Notes under the pieces: generated by a model
What the model was told of the DNA's origin: nothing
Seen by the model: the letters and a program-made list of their open reading frames with translations, nothing else
The model's database searches: none
Source: Citrobacter sedlakii NBRC 105722
Lineage (GTDB): Bacteria > Pseudomonadota > Gammaproteobacteria > Enterobacterales > Enterobacteriaceae
Length of the DNA stretch: 64,000 bases
NCBI RefSeq assembly: GCF_000759835.1
Contig: NZ_BBNB01000002.1
Coordinates: forward strand, 248,001-312,000
Direction of reading: 5' to 3'
Program-made: the position numbers and the translations under genes
Shown here: in pieces, positions 41,680 through 53,227 of the stretch
Position numbering within the stretch: the first letter of the stretch is position 1
Layout of the letters: each line of letters opens with the position of its first letter

Positions 41680-42321
41680 ATGAAATCGTTACAGGCACTT
41701 TTTGGCGGCACCTTTGATCCGGTGCATTATGGTCACCTCAAGCCCGTGGAAACCCTGGCCAACCTGATTGGCCTGTCACGGGTGATTGTGATGCCGAACA
41801 ATGTTCCCCCGCATCGTCCACAGCCGGAGGCCACCAGCGCCCAGCGGAAAACGATGCTCGAGCTGGCCATAGCCGATAAACCGCTGTTCACCCTTGATGA
41901 GCGTGAACTGCTGCGCGATACGCCTTCTTATACCGCGCAAACGCTGAAAGAATGGCGAGAGGAGCAAGGTCCGGATGCGCCGCTGGCGTTTATCATCGGC
42001 CAGGATTCACTGCTAACCTTTCCCACGTGGCATGACTACGAAACCATCCTTGATAACACCCATCTGATCGTCTGCCGCCGTCCAGGTTACCCACTGGAGA
42101 TGGCGCAGGAGCAGCATCAGCGCTGGCTGGAAAAGCATCTGACGCATACTCCGGACGATCTGCACCGGCTGCCCGCGGGCAAAATCTATCTTGCCGAAAC
42201 ACCGTGGTTTAATGTCTCCGCCACCCTTATTCGCGAGCGTCTGGAAAACGGCGAATCCTGCGACGACCTGATGCCGAAAGCAGTATTGGACTATATTAAT
42301 CTGCACGGTTTGTATCGTTAA
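41680..42321 (+). CDS. nadD: Nicotinate-nucleotide adenylyltransferase NadD
   Basis: Joins nicotinate mononucleotide and ATP to make deamido-NAD, an essential step of NAD synthesis. 213 residues. The nucleotidyltransferase motif [12 protein letters not shown] is at about 9-20, and the second motif is [10 protein letters not shown] near 180. I chose the ATG at 41680 just after the holA stop, as in E. coli; an earlier ATG at 41671 is possible. Its 3' end overlaps the convergent cobD by 26 bp. Confidence 0.95.
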   Translation: MKSLQALFGGTFDPVHYGHLKPVETLANLIGLSRVIVMPNNVPPHRPQPEATSAQRKTMLELAIADKPLFTLDERELLRDTPSYTAQTLKEWREEQGPDAPLAFIIGQDSLLTFPTWHDYETILDNTHLIVCRRPGYPLEMAQEQHQRWLEKHLTHTPDDLHRLPAGKIYLAETPWFNVSATLIRERLENGESCDDLMPKAVLDYINLHGLYR

Positions 42322-43381
42322 GCACATCCGCTAACGCCGCCAGCAGACGGTCGTTTTCTCCGCTACTGCGTATCGCCACCCGAAAATAACGCGCATCAAG
42401 CCCTGGATAATTGGCGCAGCTACGGATCAAAATATGCCGTTCGAGGAGCGCGCGCTGCAGATCCCTTTCGCATTTCAGCAGCAGATAATTTGCCCGGCCA
42501 GGATAGACGCTCAAACCCGACAGCGCGCTCAACTGCTGATAAACGCGTTCCCCTTCCTCTTTTAGCCACTGCCAGGTCGCCCGCTGCCAGGCGATGTCAT
42601 CCAGCAGATGTTCTCCGGCAAGCGCCGCAAACGCATTGATCGACCAGGGCATCTGCCGGGCGCGTACTCTGGCGACCGCCTGCTCGTCGCTGTTGACCAG
42701 ATACCCCAGACGCAGCCCCGGAATGGCATAAAACTTGGTCAGCGAACGCAGCACCCAGATATGCGGGTTAGTCTGCAAGGTGGGAATAAACCCCGGCTCG
42801 TCGGGGATGAAATCGAGAAAGGCTTCATCCAGAATCAGTGCGATATTCAGCGCCTTACAGCGTCGCGCAATGGCCTCGAGCAGCGACCGCTCCGGCAGCA
42901 GGCCGGTAGGATTATTAGGCGTACAGAGAAACAGGCAGTCATGCTCAGCGCGTAGCGCGCCAAGGATAGCGTCGGTGAGCTGCCAGCCGTCAGCCTCACG
43001 CAGGGCGAACAGGTCAATCTGACATTCGCCGCGGCGTAAGGCGCGACCGTATTCGGCAAAGCCCGGCGTGACAATCATCGCCCGTCGCGGTTTAAGGCCG
43101 TCCACCAGCGCGAAAATCGCCTCCGTCTCGCCGTTTGTCGCCAGGATCCAGGATGCGGGGATCTGATGATGTTTCGCCAGCGCCTGATGAAGATGGCGGT
43201 ACTCAACGTCCGGATAGCGCTCGGCAAGATGAAGATTGTCGACGATGGCGCGTTTTACCGACGCCGGCATACCCAGCGGGTTAATATTCGCGCTAAAATC
43301 CAGCAGCCGATCGGCTGAAATACCGAGTAGCTCGGCGGCCTCGCGGGTATTCCCGCCGTGTGCGCTTGAAAACAAAGACAT
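42296..43381 (-). CDS. cobD: L-threonine-O-3-phosphate decarboxylase CobD
   Basis: PLP enzyme that makes (R)-1-aminopropan-2-ol phosphate, the linker of the cobalamin nucleotide loop. It has 361 residues, aminotransferase class I/II fold. The PLP Lys is Lys216 in [17 protein letters not shown], the Asp/Tyr region is ILDEAFLDF near 183-191, and the phosphate-binding Arg is near the C-terminus. Similar to but clearly diverged from Salmonella CobD (364 residues). Absent from E. coli K-12. ATG at 43381 chosen; a longer upstream frame looks non-coding. Divergent from cobC. Confidence 0.93.
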   Translation of the reverse strand: MSLFSSAHGGNTREAAELLGISADRLLDFSANINPLGMPASVKRAIVDNLHLAERYPDVEYRHLHQALAKHHQIPASWILATNGETEAIFALVDGLKPRRAMIVTPGFAEYGRALRRGECQIDLFALREADGWQLTDAILGALRAEHDCLFLCTPNNPTGLLPERSLLEAIARRCKALNIALILDEAFLDFIPDEPGFIPTLQTNPHIWVLRSLTKFYAIPGLRLGYLVNSDEQAVARVRARQMPWSINAFAALAGEHLLDDIAWQRATWQWLKEEGERVYQQLSALSGLSVYPGRANYLLLKCERDLQRALLERHILIRSCANYPGLDARYFRVAIRSSGENDRLLAALADVLNDTNRAD

Positions 43382-43477
43382 CGTGCCGCTCCTGGCAAAA
43401 AACGTTATTTTAAAGAAAACAGCGCGCGCAATCAGGGCCAATATCATGTTTTGCGCGAATACGTTCACGAGGGAAAA

Positions 43478-44089
43478 ATGCGACTCTGGTTAGTTCGTCA
43501 TGGTGAAACCGAAGCCAATGTAGCCGGTCTGTACAGCGGCCATGCTCCCACGCCGCTGACGGCGCGAGGCATTACTCAGGCGCAGACGCTGAACACACTG
43601 CTCAAGCAGGTTCCCTTTGAGCAGGTACTGTGCAGCGAGCTGGAGCGGGCGCAGCATACGGCGCGCTTAGTCTTAGCCGGGCGAGATCTTCCTCTCCTGA
43701 CCCGCCCCGAGCTGAATGAAATGTTTTTCGGCGACTGGGAAATGCGCCATCACCGGGATCTTTGCGAAGAAGATGCGAGCAATTACGCGGCGTGGTGCAA
43801 CGACTGGCAAAATGCGATCCCCACCAACGGTGAAGGATTTCAGGCGTTTTCAGGCCGGGTAGATCGGCTGATAAGCCAGCTTGCCGACTACCAGCATCAT
43901 ACACATGTGCTGATGGTCAGCCATCAGGGCGTACTTAGCCTGCTGATTGCAAAGCTGCTTTCTATGCCCGCGACCGCCATGTGGCGCTTTCGCGTTGAGC
44001 AAGGCTGCTGGAGCGCCATTGATTTCCACGACGATTTTGCCACACTGCGGGTACTGAACAGCAGAGCGGTATGGCAGCCGGGAGAATGA
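43478..44089 (+). CDS. cobC: Alpha-ribazole phosphatase CobC
   Basis: Histidine phosphatase that removes phosphate from alpha-ribazole-5'-phosphate (or adenosylcobalamin 5'-phosphate) late in cobalamin assembly. It has 203 residues. The catalytic RHGET motif with phospho-His is at about 7-11, a second catalytic His lies in VSHQGV near 147, and the acid is in EMFFGDWE near 82. The start at 43478 gives [10 protein letters not shown] after a GGGAAAA site. It is paired head-to-head with cobD. Confidence 0.94.
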   Translation: MRLWLVRHGETEANVAGLYSGHAPTPLTARGITQAQTLNTLLKQVPFEQVLCSELERAQHTARLVLAGRDLPLLTRPELNEMFFGDWEMRHHRDLCEEDASNYAAWCNDWQNAIPTNGEGFQAFSGRVDRLISQLADYQHHTHVLMVSHQGVLSLLIAKLLSMPATAMWRFRVEQGCWSAIDFHDDFATLRVLNSRAVWQPGE

Positions 44090-44307
44090 AAGGTCTGTTT
44101 TTTAGCGCCAGACACGCTTCGACCATTGACACCCCCTGACAGGCTGCTATTCTCCGCTGCCAGACTTTTCCCGCCCTTCAGCCCTTTGCAGAAATTGTTT
44201 TACAAAAATGGCGATGCATTCTGTTGCATGGGGTGGGATGATAGCCCACTTTCCGCACCTGAGCCGGTGACATTTGTCCCGTACCCGTGTGGGTTCAGGT
44301 ATACTGA

Positions 44308-44667
<360 letters not shown>

Positions 44668-44670
44668 TGC

Positions 44671-45138
44671 GTGAAGCTTCAACTTGTCGCGGTAGGCACG
44701 AAAATGCCCGACTGGGTACAAACCGGTTTTACCGAGTACCTGCGGCGTTTTCCAAAAGATATGCCTTTTGAGCTTATCGAAATTCCAGCGGGCAAACGCG
44801 GCAAGAACGCGGATATTAAGCGTATTCTCGACAAAGAGGGTGAACTGATGCTGGCCGCCGCAGGCAAAAACCGCATCGTCACCCTGGATATTCCGGGTAA
44901 ACCCTGGGACACGCCGCAGCTGGCAACGGAACTGGAACGCTGGAAGCTGGACGGGCGTGACGTCAGCTTGCTCATCGGCGGGCCGGAGGGCCTCTCTCCC
45001 GCCTGTAAAGCAGCGGCGGAACAAAGCTGGTCGCTCTCCGCGCTGACCCTTCCCCACCCGCTGGTTCGGGTGTTGGTCGCCGAGAGCCTGTATCGGGCAT
45101 GGAGCATTACCACTAATCACCCCTATCACCGTGAGTGA
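44671..45138 (+). CDS. rlmH: 23S rRNA pseudouridine-1915 N3-methyltransferase RlmH
   Basis: SPOUT-class methyltransferase acting on the assembled 70S ribosome. It has 155 residues with a GTG start. The trefoil-knot SAM site includes [11 protein letters not shown] near 101-111, and the C-terminal segment [18 protein letters not shown] is the family signature. It starts 3 nt after rsfS, and both products act on the ribosome. Confidence 0.95.
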   Translation: MKLQLVAVGTKMPDWVQTGFTEYLRRFPKDMPFELIEIPAGKRGKNADIKRILDKEGELMLAAAGKNRIVTLDIPGKPWDTPQLATELERWKLDGRDVSLLIGGPEGLSPACKAAAEQSWSLSALTLPHPLVRVLVAESLYRAWSITTNHPYHRE

Positions 45139-45167
45139 TCGTTGAGCTTGAGTAGACTACGCAGCGG

Positions 45168-47069
45168 ATGAAACTACAGAATTCTTTTCGCGACTATACG
45201 GCTGAGTCCGCGCTGTTTGTGCGCCGGGCGCTGGTCGCCTTTTTGGGTATATTGCTGCTCACCGGCGTGCTTATCGCCAACCTGTACAATCTGCAAATCG
45301 TCCGGTATACCGACTACCAGACCCGCTCAAATGAAAACCGCATCAAGCTGGTGCCCATTGCCCCCAGCCGCGGCATTATATACGACCGTAACGGCATTCC
45401 GCTGGCCCTGAACCGCACGATTTACCAGATCGAAATGATGCCGGAAAAGGTAGACAACGTGCAGCAAACGTTAGACGCCCTGCGCAACGTCGTGGATCTC
45501 ACCGACGACGATATCGCGGCCTTTAAGAAAGAACGCGCCCGTTCACACCGTTTCACCTCCATTCCCGTGAAAACCAACCTGACCGAAGTGCAGGTCGCGC
45601 GTTTTGCTGTAAACCAGTACCGTTTCCCTGGCGTCGAAGTGAAAGGCTATAAGCGCCGCTACTACCCTTACGGCTCCGCACTCACTCACGTCATCGGCTA
45701 CGTGTCGAAGATCAATGATAAAGATGTCGAACGGCTGGATAAAGACGGCAAGCTGGCGAACTATGCCGCCACCCATGACATCGGTAAGCTGGGCATTGAG
45801 CGCTACTATGAAGATGTGCTTCACGGCCAGACCGGCTACGAAGAAGTTGAAGTCAATAACCGGGGCCGCGTCATCCGCCAGCTTAAAGAAGTGCCGCCGC
45901 AGGCCGGGCACGACATCCACCTCACCATTGATTTAAAACTGCAGCAGTATATTGAGACGCTACTCGCTGGCAGCCGCGCGGCGGTGATCGTGACCGACCC
46001 ACGCACCGGCGGCGTGCTGTCTCTGGTGTCAATGCCCAGCTATGACCCGAACCTGTTTGTCGACGGCATTTCCAGTAAAGACTATTCCGGTTTGCTTAAC
46101 GATCCGAACACGCCGCTGGTCAACCGCGCCACGCAAGGGGTTTATCCACCGGCCTCGACGGTAAAACCGTATGTCGCCGTCTCCGCGTTAAGCGCAGGCG
46201 TGATTACCCGCAATACCAGCCTGTTCGACCCGGGGTGGTGGCAGTTGCCGGGGTCTGAAAAACGCTACCGCGACTGGAAAAAGTGGGGCCACGGACATCT
46301 GAACGTCACCAAATCGCTGGAAGAATCCGCCGATACCTTCTTCTATCAGGTCGCGTATGACATGGGTATTGACCGCCTGTCCGAGTGGATGGGTAAATTT
46401 GGCTACGGGCACTATACCGGTATCGATCTCGCGGAAGAGCGCTCCGGTAACATGCCGACCCGCGAATGGAAAATGAAGCGCTTTAAGAAGCCGTGGTATC
46501 AGGGCGATACCATTCCGGTGGGTATCGGACAAGGTTACTGGACGGCCACGCCGATTCAGATGAGCAAAGCGCTGATGATCCTGATTAACGACGGCGTAGT
46601 AAAAGTGCCACATCTGCTGATGAGCACTTCCGAAAACGGCAAGCAGGTTCCGTGGGTACAGCCCCACGAACCGCCGGTTGGCGACATTCACTCTGGTTAC
46701 TGGGAACTGGCGAAAGACGGTATGTACGGCGTGGCAAACCGCGGTAACGGTACTGCGCATAAATACTTTGCCAGCGCGCCGTATAAAATCGCGGCCAAAT
46801 CCGGTACGGCCCAGGTCTTTGGCCTGAAAGCCAACGAAACCTATAACGCGCATAAAATTGCCGAACGCCTGCGCGATCACAAGCTGATGACGGCCTTCGC
46901 GCCTTATGATAACCCACAGGTTGCGGTCGCCATGATCCTCGAAAACGGCGGCGCTGGCCCGGCGGTGGGGACCATTATGCGTCAGATTCTTGACCACATT
47001 ATGTTGGGTGACAATAACACCAGTCTGCCAGCTGAAAACCCGGCGGTTGCGGCGGCGGAGGATCAATAA
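45168..47069 (+). CDS. mrdA: Penicillin-binding protein 2 (transpeptidase)
   Basis: Elongasome transpeptidase cross-linking peptidoglycan during lateral wall growth; partner of RodA. It has 633 residues with one N-terminal membrane helix (about 21-43). A pedestal domain precedes the transpeptidase domain, which has the SxxK motif in YPPASTVKP near 330, SxD in ESADTFF near 386, and KSGT in AKSGTAQ near 544. It is followed by mrdB after 2 nt, keeping the PBP2-RodA pair together. Confidence 0.97.
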   Translation: MKLQNSFRDYTAESALFVRRALVAFLGILLLTGVLIANLYNLQIVRYTDYQTRSNENRIKLVPIAPSRGIIYDRNGIPLALNRTIYQIEMMPEKVDNVQQTLDALRNVVDLTDDDIAAFKKERARSHRFTSIPVKTNLTEVQVARFAVNQYRFPGVEVKGYKRRYYPYGSALTHVIGYVSKINDKDVERLDKDGKLANYAATHDIGKLGIERYYEDVLHGQTGYEEVEVNNRGRVIRQLKEVPPQAGHDIHLTIDLKLQQYIETLLAGSRAAVIVTDPRTGGVLSLVSMPSYDPNLFVDGISSKDYSGLLNDPNTPLVNRATQGVYPPASTVKPYVAVSALSAGVITRNTSLFDPGWWQLPGSEKRYRDWKKWGHGHLNVTKSLEESADTFFYQVAYDMGIDRLSEWMGKFGYGHYTGIDLAEERSGNMPTREWKMKRFKKPWYQGDTIPVGIGQGYWTATPIQMSKALMILINDGVVKVPHLLMSTSENGKQVPWVQPHEPPVGDIHSGYWELAKDGMYGVANRGNGTAHKYFASAPYKIAAKSGTAQVFGLKANETYNAHKIAERLRDHKLMTAFAPYDNPQVAVAMILENGGAGPAVGTIMRQILDHIMLGDNNTSLPAENPAVAAAEDQ

Positions 47070-47071
47070 CG

Positions 47072-48184
47072 ATGACGGATAATCCGAACAAAAAAACATT
47101 CTGGGATAAAATTCATATCGATCCCACCATGTTGCTGATTCTGCTGGCGCTGCTGGTGTACAGCTCGCTGGTGATCTGGAGCGCCAGCGGCCAGGATATT
47201 GGCATGATGGAGCGTAAGGTCGGGCAGATCGCCATTGGTCTGGTGATCATGGTGGTGATGGCGCAAATTCCGCCTCGCGTTTATGAAGGCTGGGCGCCCT
47301 ATCTTTACATTGTCTGCATCATATTGCTGGTGGCGGTCGATGCCTTCGGGGCAATATCAAAAGGGGCGCAGCGCTGGCTGGATCTCGGCATCGTGCGCTT
47401 TCAGCCATCCGAAATCGCCAAGATCGCCGTTCCGCTAATGGTCGCGCGCTTTATCAACCGCGACGTTTGCCCGCCATCGCTGAAGAATACCGCCATTGCA
47501 CTGGTGCTGATTTTTATGCCGACCCTGCTGGTGGCGGCGCAGCCTGACCTGGGCACCTCAATTCTGGTCGCCCTTTCCGGCCTGTTTGTGCTGTTCCTTT
47601 CGGGCCTGAGCTGGCGTCTGATTGGCGTGGCGGCGCTGCTGCTTGCCGCGTTTATTCCGATCCTCTGGTTCTTCCTGATGCATGATTATCAACGCCAGCG
47701 CGTCATGATGCTTCTCGACCCGGAAACCGATCCATTAGGCGCGGGCTACCATATTATTCAGTCTAAGATCGCGATTGGCTCAGGCGGCCTGAGCGGTAAA
47801 GGCTGGCTGCACGGGACGCAGTCGCAGCTGGAATTTCTTCCGGAACGTCATACCGACTTTATCTTCGCGGTACTGGCCGAAGAACTGGGCCTGGTGGGGA
47901 TCCTTATCCTGCTGGCGCTGTACATCCTGCTGATCATGCGTGGACTGTGGATTGCCGCCCACGCGCAAACCACCTTTGGTCGCGTCATGGCCGGTGGTTT
48001 AATGTTGATATTATTCGTTTATGTCTTCGTTAATATTGGTATGGTGAGTGGTATTCTGCCTGTTGTAGGCGTTCCGCTGCCACTGGTCAGTTACGGAGGC
48101 TCGGCGCTGATTGTGCTGATGGCCGGGTTCGGGATTGTCATGTCGATCCATACCCACAGAAAAATGTTATCGAAAAGCGTGTAA
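47072..48184 (+). CDS. mrdB: Peptidoglycan glycosyltransferase RodA
   Basis: SEDS-family glycan polymerase of the rod complex that extends glycan strands with PBP2. It has 370 residues and about ten membrane helices. The catalytic Asp sits in the large extracellular loop near ILVALSG..., and the SEDS signature [14 protein letters not shown] lies near 331-344. The gene ends 10 nt before the rlpA start. Confidence 0.97.
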   Translation: MTDNPNKKTFWDKIHIDPTMLLILLALLVYSSLVIWSASGQDIGMMERKVGQIAIGLVIMVVMAQIPPRVYEGWAPYLYIVCIILLVAVDAFGAISKGAQRWLDLGIVRFQPSEIAKIAVPLMVARFINRDVCPPSLKNTAIALVLIFMPTLLVAAQPDLGTSILVALSGLFVLFLSGLSWRLIGVAALLLAAFIPILWFFLMHDYQRQRVMMLLDPETDPLGAGYHIIQSKIAIGSGGLSGKGWLHGTQSQLEFLPERHTDFIFAVLAEELGLVGILILLALYILLIMRGLWIAAHAQTTFGRVMAGGLMLILFVYVFVNIGMVSGILPVVGVPLPLVSYGGSALIVLMAGFGIVMSIHTHRKMLSKSV

Positions 48185-48194
48185 GGGGTGCGCA

Positions 48195-49301
48195 ATGCGT
48201 AAGCAGTTGCCTGGAGTCTGCGTCGCAGCAGGAATTATGCTGCTCGCGGCATGTACGAGCGATGATGGTCAGCAAGCGACCATCGTTGCGCCGCAGCCAG
48301 CGGTATGTAATGGACCGGTGGTGGAGATCGGCGGAGCGGAGCCGCGTTACGAGCCGCTCAGCCCGACCGCTAATCAGGATTACCAGCGAGACGGTAAGCA
48401 TTATAAGATTGTGCAGGATCCGTCGCGCTTCAGTCAGGCCGGGCTTGCTGCGATTTACGATGCCGAACCGGGCAGCAATCTCACCGCTTCGGGCGAGATG
48501 TTTGATCCGATGCAGCTGACGGCTGCGCATCCTACATTGCCGATCCCTGGCTATGCGCGAATTACTAACCTCGCCAATGGCCGGATGATCGTCGTACGCA
48601 TTAACGATCGTGGCCCTTACGGCAACGATCGGGTGATTTCGCTGTCGCGCGCCGCCGCCGACCGTCTGAACACCTCGAATAACACCAAAGTGCGCATCGA
48701 TCCGATCGTGGTCGCCCAGGACGGTTCCCTGTCGGGTCCCGGCATGGCGTGTACCACTGTGGCAAAACAAACCTATGCCCTGCCCGCGCGGCCAGACCTG
48801 AGCGGCGGCATGGGAAGCGCCTCCTCCGCACCACAGGCTATCCAGCCTCAGGGCGATGTTCGCGCGATCAGTAACGCCACGCTGAAAAGCGAAGACAGCG
48901 CTGGCGCGCCGGTAAACAGTAGCGGTTTCCTCGGCGCGCCAACGACCTTAGCGTCAGGCGTTCTGGAAGGCAGTGAACCGACACCGGCTGCGCAACCCAC
49001 CACTGCCGCGCCGGTAACCGCTCCTGTGAGCGCGCCAACTGCAACGGTACCTGCCGCAGCGCCTGCTACAGCATCCGGTCATTATGTTGTTCAGGTCGGG
49101 GCAGTCAGCGACCAGGGGCGCGCGCAACAGTATCAGACGCGGTTAGCACAGCAGTTTAACGTGCCTGGCCGCGTGACCCAGAACGGCGCCGTGTGGCGAA
49201 TTCAGCTCGGTCCTTTCGCCAGTAAAGCGGAAGCCAGCGCGCTACAGCAGCGTTTACAATCCGAAGCCCAGCTGCAGTCATTCATCACCGGCGCGCAATA
49301 A
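48195..49301 (+). CDS. rlpA: Septal-ring lytic transglycosylase/lipoprotein RlpA
   Basis: Outer-membrane lipoprotein found at septal peptidoglycan. In Pseudomonas it is a lytic transglycosylase on denuded glycan; E. coli activity is less clear. It has 368 residues. A signal peptide ends in lipobox LLAAC. The double-psi beta-barrel covers about 80-170 with ASGEMFD and NDRGPYGNDRVISLS, followed by a Pro/Ala/Thr-rich linker. The C-terminal SPOR domain covers about 290-365 (HYVVQVGAVSDQ), which targets denuded septal glycan. ATG at 48195. Confidence 0.95.
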   Translation: MRKQLPGVCVAAGIMLLAACTSDDGQQATIVAPQPAVCNGPVVEIGGAEPRYEPLSPTANQDYQRDGKHYKIVQDPSRFSQAGLAAIYDAEPGSNLTASGEMFDPMQLTAAHPTLPIPGYARITNLANGRMIVVRINDRGPYGNDRVISLSRAAADRLNTSNNTKVRIDPIVVAQDGSLSGPGMACTTVAKQTYALPARPDLSGGMGSASSAPQAIQPQGDVRAISNATLKSEDSAGAPVNSSGFLGAPTTLASGVLEGSEPTPAAQPTTAAPVTAPVSAPTATVPAAAPATASGHYVVQVGAVSDQGRAQQYQTRLAQQFNVPGRVTQNGAVWRIQLGPFASKAEASALQQRLQSEAQLQSFITGAQ

Positions 49302-49450
49302 CGTAAAAGCGGCATCTGATTTGTCAATTTCTGTAAGTGACGTTAACAACGTTAACAAAAGTCACCCGGAAAGTCAGATGCCTGCCGGTAGTGCATTTGC
49401 TATAGTAAGGCACTTTTTTCAATTCCATCACGGATGTCGTAGTTCAGACC

Positions 49451-50662
49451 ATGAAGACCACTTTTTCCGCTCGTTTCATGCAGCGCATGGCGCTCACCAC
49501 GGCTCTCTTCACAGCCGCTATCTCAGGCGCGCATGCCGATGACCTGAATATTAAAACCATGATCCCGGGTGTTCCGCAGATCGATGCGGAGTCTTACATC
49601 CTTATTGATTACAACTCCGGCAAGGTGCTGGCTGAACAAAATGCCGACACCCGTCGCGATCCGGCCAGTCTGACCAAAATGATGACCAGCTATGTTATCG
49701 GTCAGGCAATGAAAGCGGGAAAATTCAAAGAAACCGATCTGGTCACGATTGGCAATGATGCCTGGGCGACCGGTAACCCGGTCTTCAAAGGCTCTTCTCT
49801 GATGTTCCTGAAGCCAGGAATGCAGGTGCCGGTTTCACAGCTGATTCGCGGCATCAACCTGCAGTCCGGTAACGACGCCTGCGTGGCGATGGCGGATTTT
49901 GCCGCAGGGAGCCAGGACGCGTTTGTAGGTCTGATGAACAGCTATGTGAACGCGCTGGGACTGAAAAACACCCACTTCCAGACGGTACATGGTCTGGATG
50001 CGGAAGGTCAGTACAGCTCCGCTCGCGACATGGCGTTGATTGGCCAGGCGCTGATCCGCGATGTGCCGAACGAATACTCGGTGTATAAAGAAAAAGAGTT
50101 CACCTTTAACGGCATTCGCCAGATGAACCGCAACGGCCTGTTATGGGATAACAGCCTGAATGTGGACGGTATCAAAACCGGACATACGGCAAAAGCGGGC
50201 TATAACCTTGTCGCCTCCGCGACCGAAGGGCAGATGCGTTTGATCTCCGCAGTGATGGGGGGACGTACCTATAAAGGTCGTGAAACCGAAAGCAAAAAGC
50301 TACTGACCTGGGGCTTCCGTTTCTTCGAAACCGTCAACCCGCTGAAAGCCGGTAAAGAGTTCGCCTCTGAACCCGCCTGGTTTGGCGATACCGATCGCGC
50401 CTCCTTAGGCGTGGATAAAGATGTGTATCTGACCATCCCGCGCGGACGCATGAAAGATCTGAAGGCCAGCTATGTTCTGAACAACGCGGAACTCCACGCG
50501 CCGTTGCAGAAAAATCAGGTGGTCGGCACCATTAACTTCCAGCTCGACGGCAAAACCATTGAGCAACGTCCGCTGGTTGTGCTGCAGGAAATCCCGGAAG
50601 GCAACTTCTTCGGTAAAATCATTGATTACATTAAATTAATGTTCCATCACTGGTTTGGTTAA
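49451..50662 (+). CDS. dacA: D-alanyl-D-alanine carboxypeptidase DacA (PBP5)
   Basis: Major DD-carboxypeptidase that trims pentapeptides and keeps cell shape normal. It has 403 residues. A signal peptide of about 29 residues ends AHA. The SxxK motif with catalytic Ser73 is in [11 protein letters not shown] lies in LQSGNDAC near 138, and KTG in [10 protein letters not shown] near 242. A C-terminal amphipathic helix ([16 protein letters not shown]) anchors it to the inner membrane. The 149 bp upstream should hold its promoter; a terminator follows. Confidence 0.97.
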   Translation: MKTTFSARFMQRMALTTALFTAAISGAHADDLNIKTMIPGVPQIDAESYILIDYNSGKVLAEQNADTRRDPASLTKMMTSYVIGQAMKAGKFKETDLVTIGNDAWATGNPVFKGSSLMFLKPGMQVPVSQLIRGINLQSGNDACVAMADFAAGSQDAFVGLMNSYVNALGLKNTHFQTVHGLDAEGQYSSARDMALIGQALIRDVPNEYSVYKEKEFTFNGIRQMNRNGLLWDNSLNVDGIKTGHTAKAGYNLVASATEGQMRLISAVMGGRTYKGRETESKKLLTWGFRFFETVNPLKAGKEFASEPAWFGDTDRASLGVDKDVYLTIPRGRMKDLKASYVLNNAELHAPLQKNQVVGTINFQLDGKTIEQRPLVVLQEIPEGNFFGKIIDYIKLMFHHWFG

Positions 50663-50715
50663 AAATCGAACACTTGAAAGTGTGATTTCCATCCCCATAT
50701 ACTAAGCATCAGTAA

Positions 50716-50750
50716 AACTCCCGCCTTGCCGCGGGAGTTGTCATTTTTTT
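50716..50750 (+). terminator. Intrinsic terminator of dacA
   Basis: Perfect 9-bp stem AACTCCCGC/GCGGGAGTT with loop CTTGCC, then seven T after a 4-nt gap, 53 nt beyond dacA. Confidence 0.82.
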
Positions 50751-50769
50751 ACGTTACGCCGGAGCTGAC

Positions 50770-51033
50770 ATGAAAACCAAACTTAACGAACTGCTTGAAT
50801 TCCCTACGCCTTTTACTTACAAAGTTATGGGGCAGGCGTTACCTGAGCTGGTCGATCAGGTGGTTGAAGTGGTACAGCGCCATGCGCCAGGTGATTACTC
50901 TCCGACGGTAAAACCAAGCAGCAAAGGCAATTACCACTCGGTTTCTATTACCATCAACGCCACGCATATTGAACAAGTTGAAACACTGTACGAAGAGCTC
51001 GGCAACATTGAGATCGTCCGTATGGTGCTGTAA
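50770..51033 (+). CDS. ybeD: YbeD, small ACT-like regulatory protein (DUF493)
   Basis: Conserved 87-residue protein with an alpha/beta fold like allosteric ACT domains. Its partner and ligand are unknown; a link to lipoate metabolism has been suggested from its place beside lipB, which this window also shows. No catalytic motif is visible. The GGAGCTGAC site before the ATG is good. It lies between dacA and lipB on the same strand. Confidence 0.93.
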   Translation: MKTKLNELLEFPTPFTYKVMGQALPELVDQVVEVVQRHAPGDYSPTVKPSSKGNYHSVSITINATHIEQVETLYEELGNIEIVRMVL

Positions 51034-51130
51034 ATCTGTTAACGTTACCCGGCATTGTCCGGGTAACCCCTCTCCTCTCTCGCTGTGATATACTTTTTCC
51101 CTCTTTTGTTTTCTCTACGGAGATGCTGTT

Positions 51131-51772
51131 TTGTCTCAGGATAAAATACTGGTCCGCCAGCTCGGCCTTCAACCCTACGAGCCCGTCTCCCAGGCCATGC
51201 ACGAATTTACAGACACCCGCGATGAGCACACCGCCGACGAAATCTGGCTGGTAGAACATCACCCGGTCTTTACCCAGGGCCAGGCGGGAAAAGCGGAACA
51301 TGTCCTGATGCCCGGCGATATCCCGGTGATTCAAAGCGATCGCGGTGGACAAGTGACCTATCATGGCCCTGGCCAACAGGTGATGTACGTCCTGTTCAAT
51401 CTCAAACGCCGCAAGCTGGGCGTCCGGGAACTGGTCACCCTGCTGGAGCAAACCGTCGTGAATACGCTGGCGGAAGTCGGTATAGACGCACATCCCCGCG
51501 CCGATGCCCCAGGCGTCTACGTCGGTGAAAAGAAAATCTGCTCCCTCGGATTACGTATTCGCCGCGGCTGCTCGTTCCATGGCCTGGCGCTGAACGTAAA
51601 TATGGACCTTTCGCCATTTTTGCGTATTAACCCATGTGGTTATGCGGGAATGGAAATGACAAAAATATCGCAGTGGGATAAACAAGCCACCACGGAAAAT
51701 ATTCGGCCACGTTTATTGGCAAATATTTTAGCCCTGCTAAATAATCCTCCTCACGAATATATTACTGCTTAA
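51131..51772 (+). CDS. lipB: Octanoyl-[acyl carrier protein]:protein octanoyltransferase LipB
   Basis: Transfers octanoyl groups from ACP to lipoyl domains of E2 subunits and GcvH, the first step of lipoate assembly. It has 213 residues with a TTG start, as in E. coli. The signature [12 protein letters not shown] is at about 71-82, and the acyl-thioester Cys169 is in [11 protein letters not shown] with catalytic Lys135 in GEKKICSLG. lipA, which completes the pathway, lies 1.4 kb downstream beyond ybeF. Confidence 0.96.
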   Translation: MSQDKILVRQLGLQPYEPVSQAMHEFTDTRDEHTADEIWLVEHHPVFTQGQAGKAEHVLMPGDIPVIQSDRGGQVTYHGPGQQVMYVLFNLKRRKLGVRELVTLLEQTVVNTLAEVGIDAHPRADAPGVYVGEKKICSLGLRIRRGCSFHGLALNVNMDLSPFLRINPCGYAGMEMTKISQWDKQATTENIRPRLLANILALLNNPPHEYITA

Positions 51773-52066
51773 CCAATTGATAATAATGACCCACAAATTA
51801 GCTGGGTCATTAATCCAGATCCCTTGAAGGCTTTACAAAACCGCCTGGTTTCTATATTTTCATTATCTCTGTGTTTGAATCGTTAACGAAATATTTTGTT
51901 TCGTCGTCATTCTATTTTTCATCGACGCGCGTTAATTATTCAATCGTCATTCTTTTTGCAATCATTTTTCGCAATGGCAAGATGAGTAAGGGTGGAGAAA
52001 ATATATGCAGCTCATAAATATAACTCACGCAATTATTCATAAAACAAATAAATCTGGAGTGTGAGC

Positions 52067-53020
52067 GTGAGTGAGAATAGTCAGCCGAAAGGCCATTGTT
52101 ACGAACACCGGCCCGAAGATAAACCGCAAATTTTCAGAACGCTAAGAAATATCGACCTGAATCTGTTGACTATCTTTGAGGCTGTTTATGTTCATAAAGG
52201 TATCGTTAACGCCGCCAAAATACTCAATCTGACGCCTTCGGCCATCAGCCAGTCTATTCAGAAACTGCGCACTATTTTTCCCGACCCGCTGTTTATTCGC
52301 AAAGGACAAGGTGTTACGCCAACCGCCTATGCCACTCATTTGCACGAATATATCAGCCAGGGTCTTGAGTCGATTCTCGGCGCTCTCGATCTTACCGGCT
52401 GTTATGACAAACAGCGAACCATTACCATTGGCACCTCGCCGTCCGTCGGCGCGCTGGTGATGCCCACCCTCTACCAGGCGATCAAAACCCGCTTTCCGCA
52501 ACTGCTGTTGCGGAATATTCCCGTGCATGACGCCGAAGCCCAACTCAGCCAGTTCCAGACCGATTTGATTATTGATAACCACGTCTACAGCAATCGCGTG
52601 GTCCAGCATCAGGTTCTCTTTTCCGACAACATTGAACTGGTTTGCCGGCAGAACCATCCACTCCTGACTGGCGCGTCAACCCCTGAGCACGTCGACAATG
52701 CGGAACACAGTCTGTTGATGATAGAAGGGCAAAGCTTCACGCTGCTGCGCCAGCGGATCCAGGAGATTTTCCCGAACCGGAAAATCAGCTTCAGCAGCTA
52801 TAACATGTTCACCCTTGCCTCGCTGATCGCACACAGCGATCTTGTCGGCATTATGCCAGCCCGTTTTTTCACGCTGTTCAACCAGTGCTGGTCGCTACAG
52901 CGGCTGCCGCACCCCGCCCTGAACCGCGAGCAGGTCGACTACTCGCTCCATTACAATCGACTGAGCCTGCGCGATCCCATTCTTGAAAACGTGATTACGG
53001 TTATTCGTGATGCTTTTTGA
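52067..53020 (+). CDS. ybeF: LysR-family regulator YbeF
   Basis: LysR-type regulator of unknown targets sitting between lipB and lipA in enterics. The N-terminal helix-turn-helix is at about 28-85 (DLNLLTIFEAVYVHKG..., then SAISQSIQKL) and an effector domain covers about 115-310. I chose the GTG at 52067, which puts CTGGAG at proper spacing and gives 317 residues, the E. coli length; a GTG two codons earlier is too close to that site. The 294 bp before it are A/T-rich with no gene seen. Confidence 0.92.
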   Translation: MSENSQPKGHCYEHRPEDKPQIFRTLRNIDLNLLTIFEAVYVHKGIVNAAKILNLTPSAISQSIQKLRTIFPDPLFIRKGQGVTPTAYATHLHEYISQGLESILGALDLTGCYDKQRTITIGTSPSVGALVMPTLYQAIKTRFPQLLLRNIPVHDAEAQLSQFQTDLIIDNHVYSNRVVQHQVLFSDNIELVCRQNHPLLTGASTPEHVDNAEHSLLMIEGQSFTLLRQRIQEIFPNRKISFSSYNMFTLASLIAHSDLVGIMPARFFTLFNQCWSLQRLPHPALNREQVDYSLHYNRLSLRDPILENVITVIRDAF

Positions 53021-53227
53021 AAAGGAAATGTTGCTGTCGGGTCACAACTGAGGTTGGGCATATGGCACAAAACAACAACTATTTTACATTTTACCGACCA
53101 CTCAGGCTGCTTTAAGGGCCGTTTCAATGATATACTGCCTGTAGTGAATTCAAAAATAGTTGATAAATACAACATTTCCTTGAATTAAAACGCTTTCCTT
53201 CGTATTCGCAACTGGAACACGCACGCT

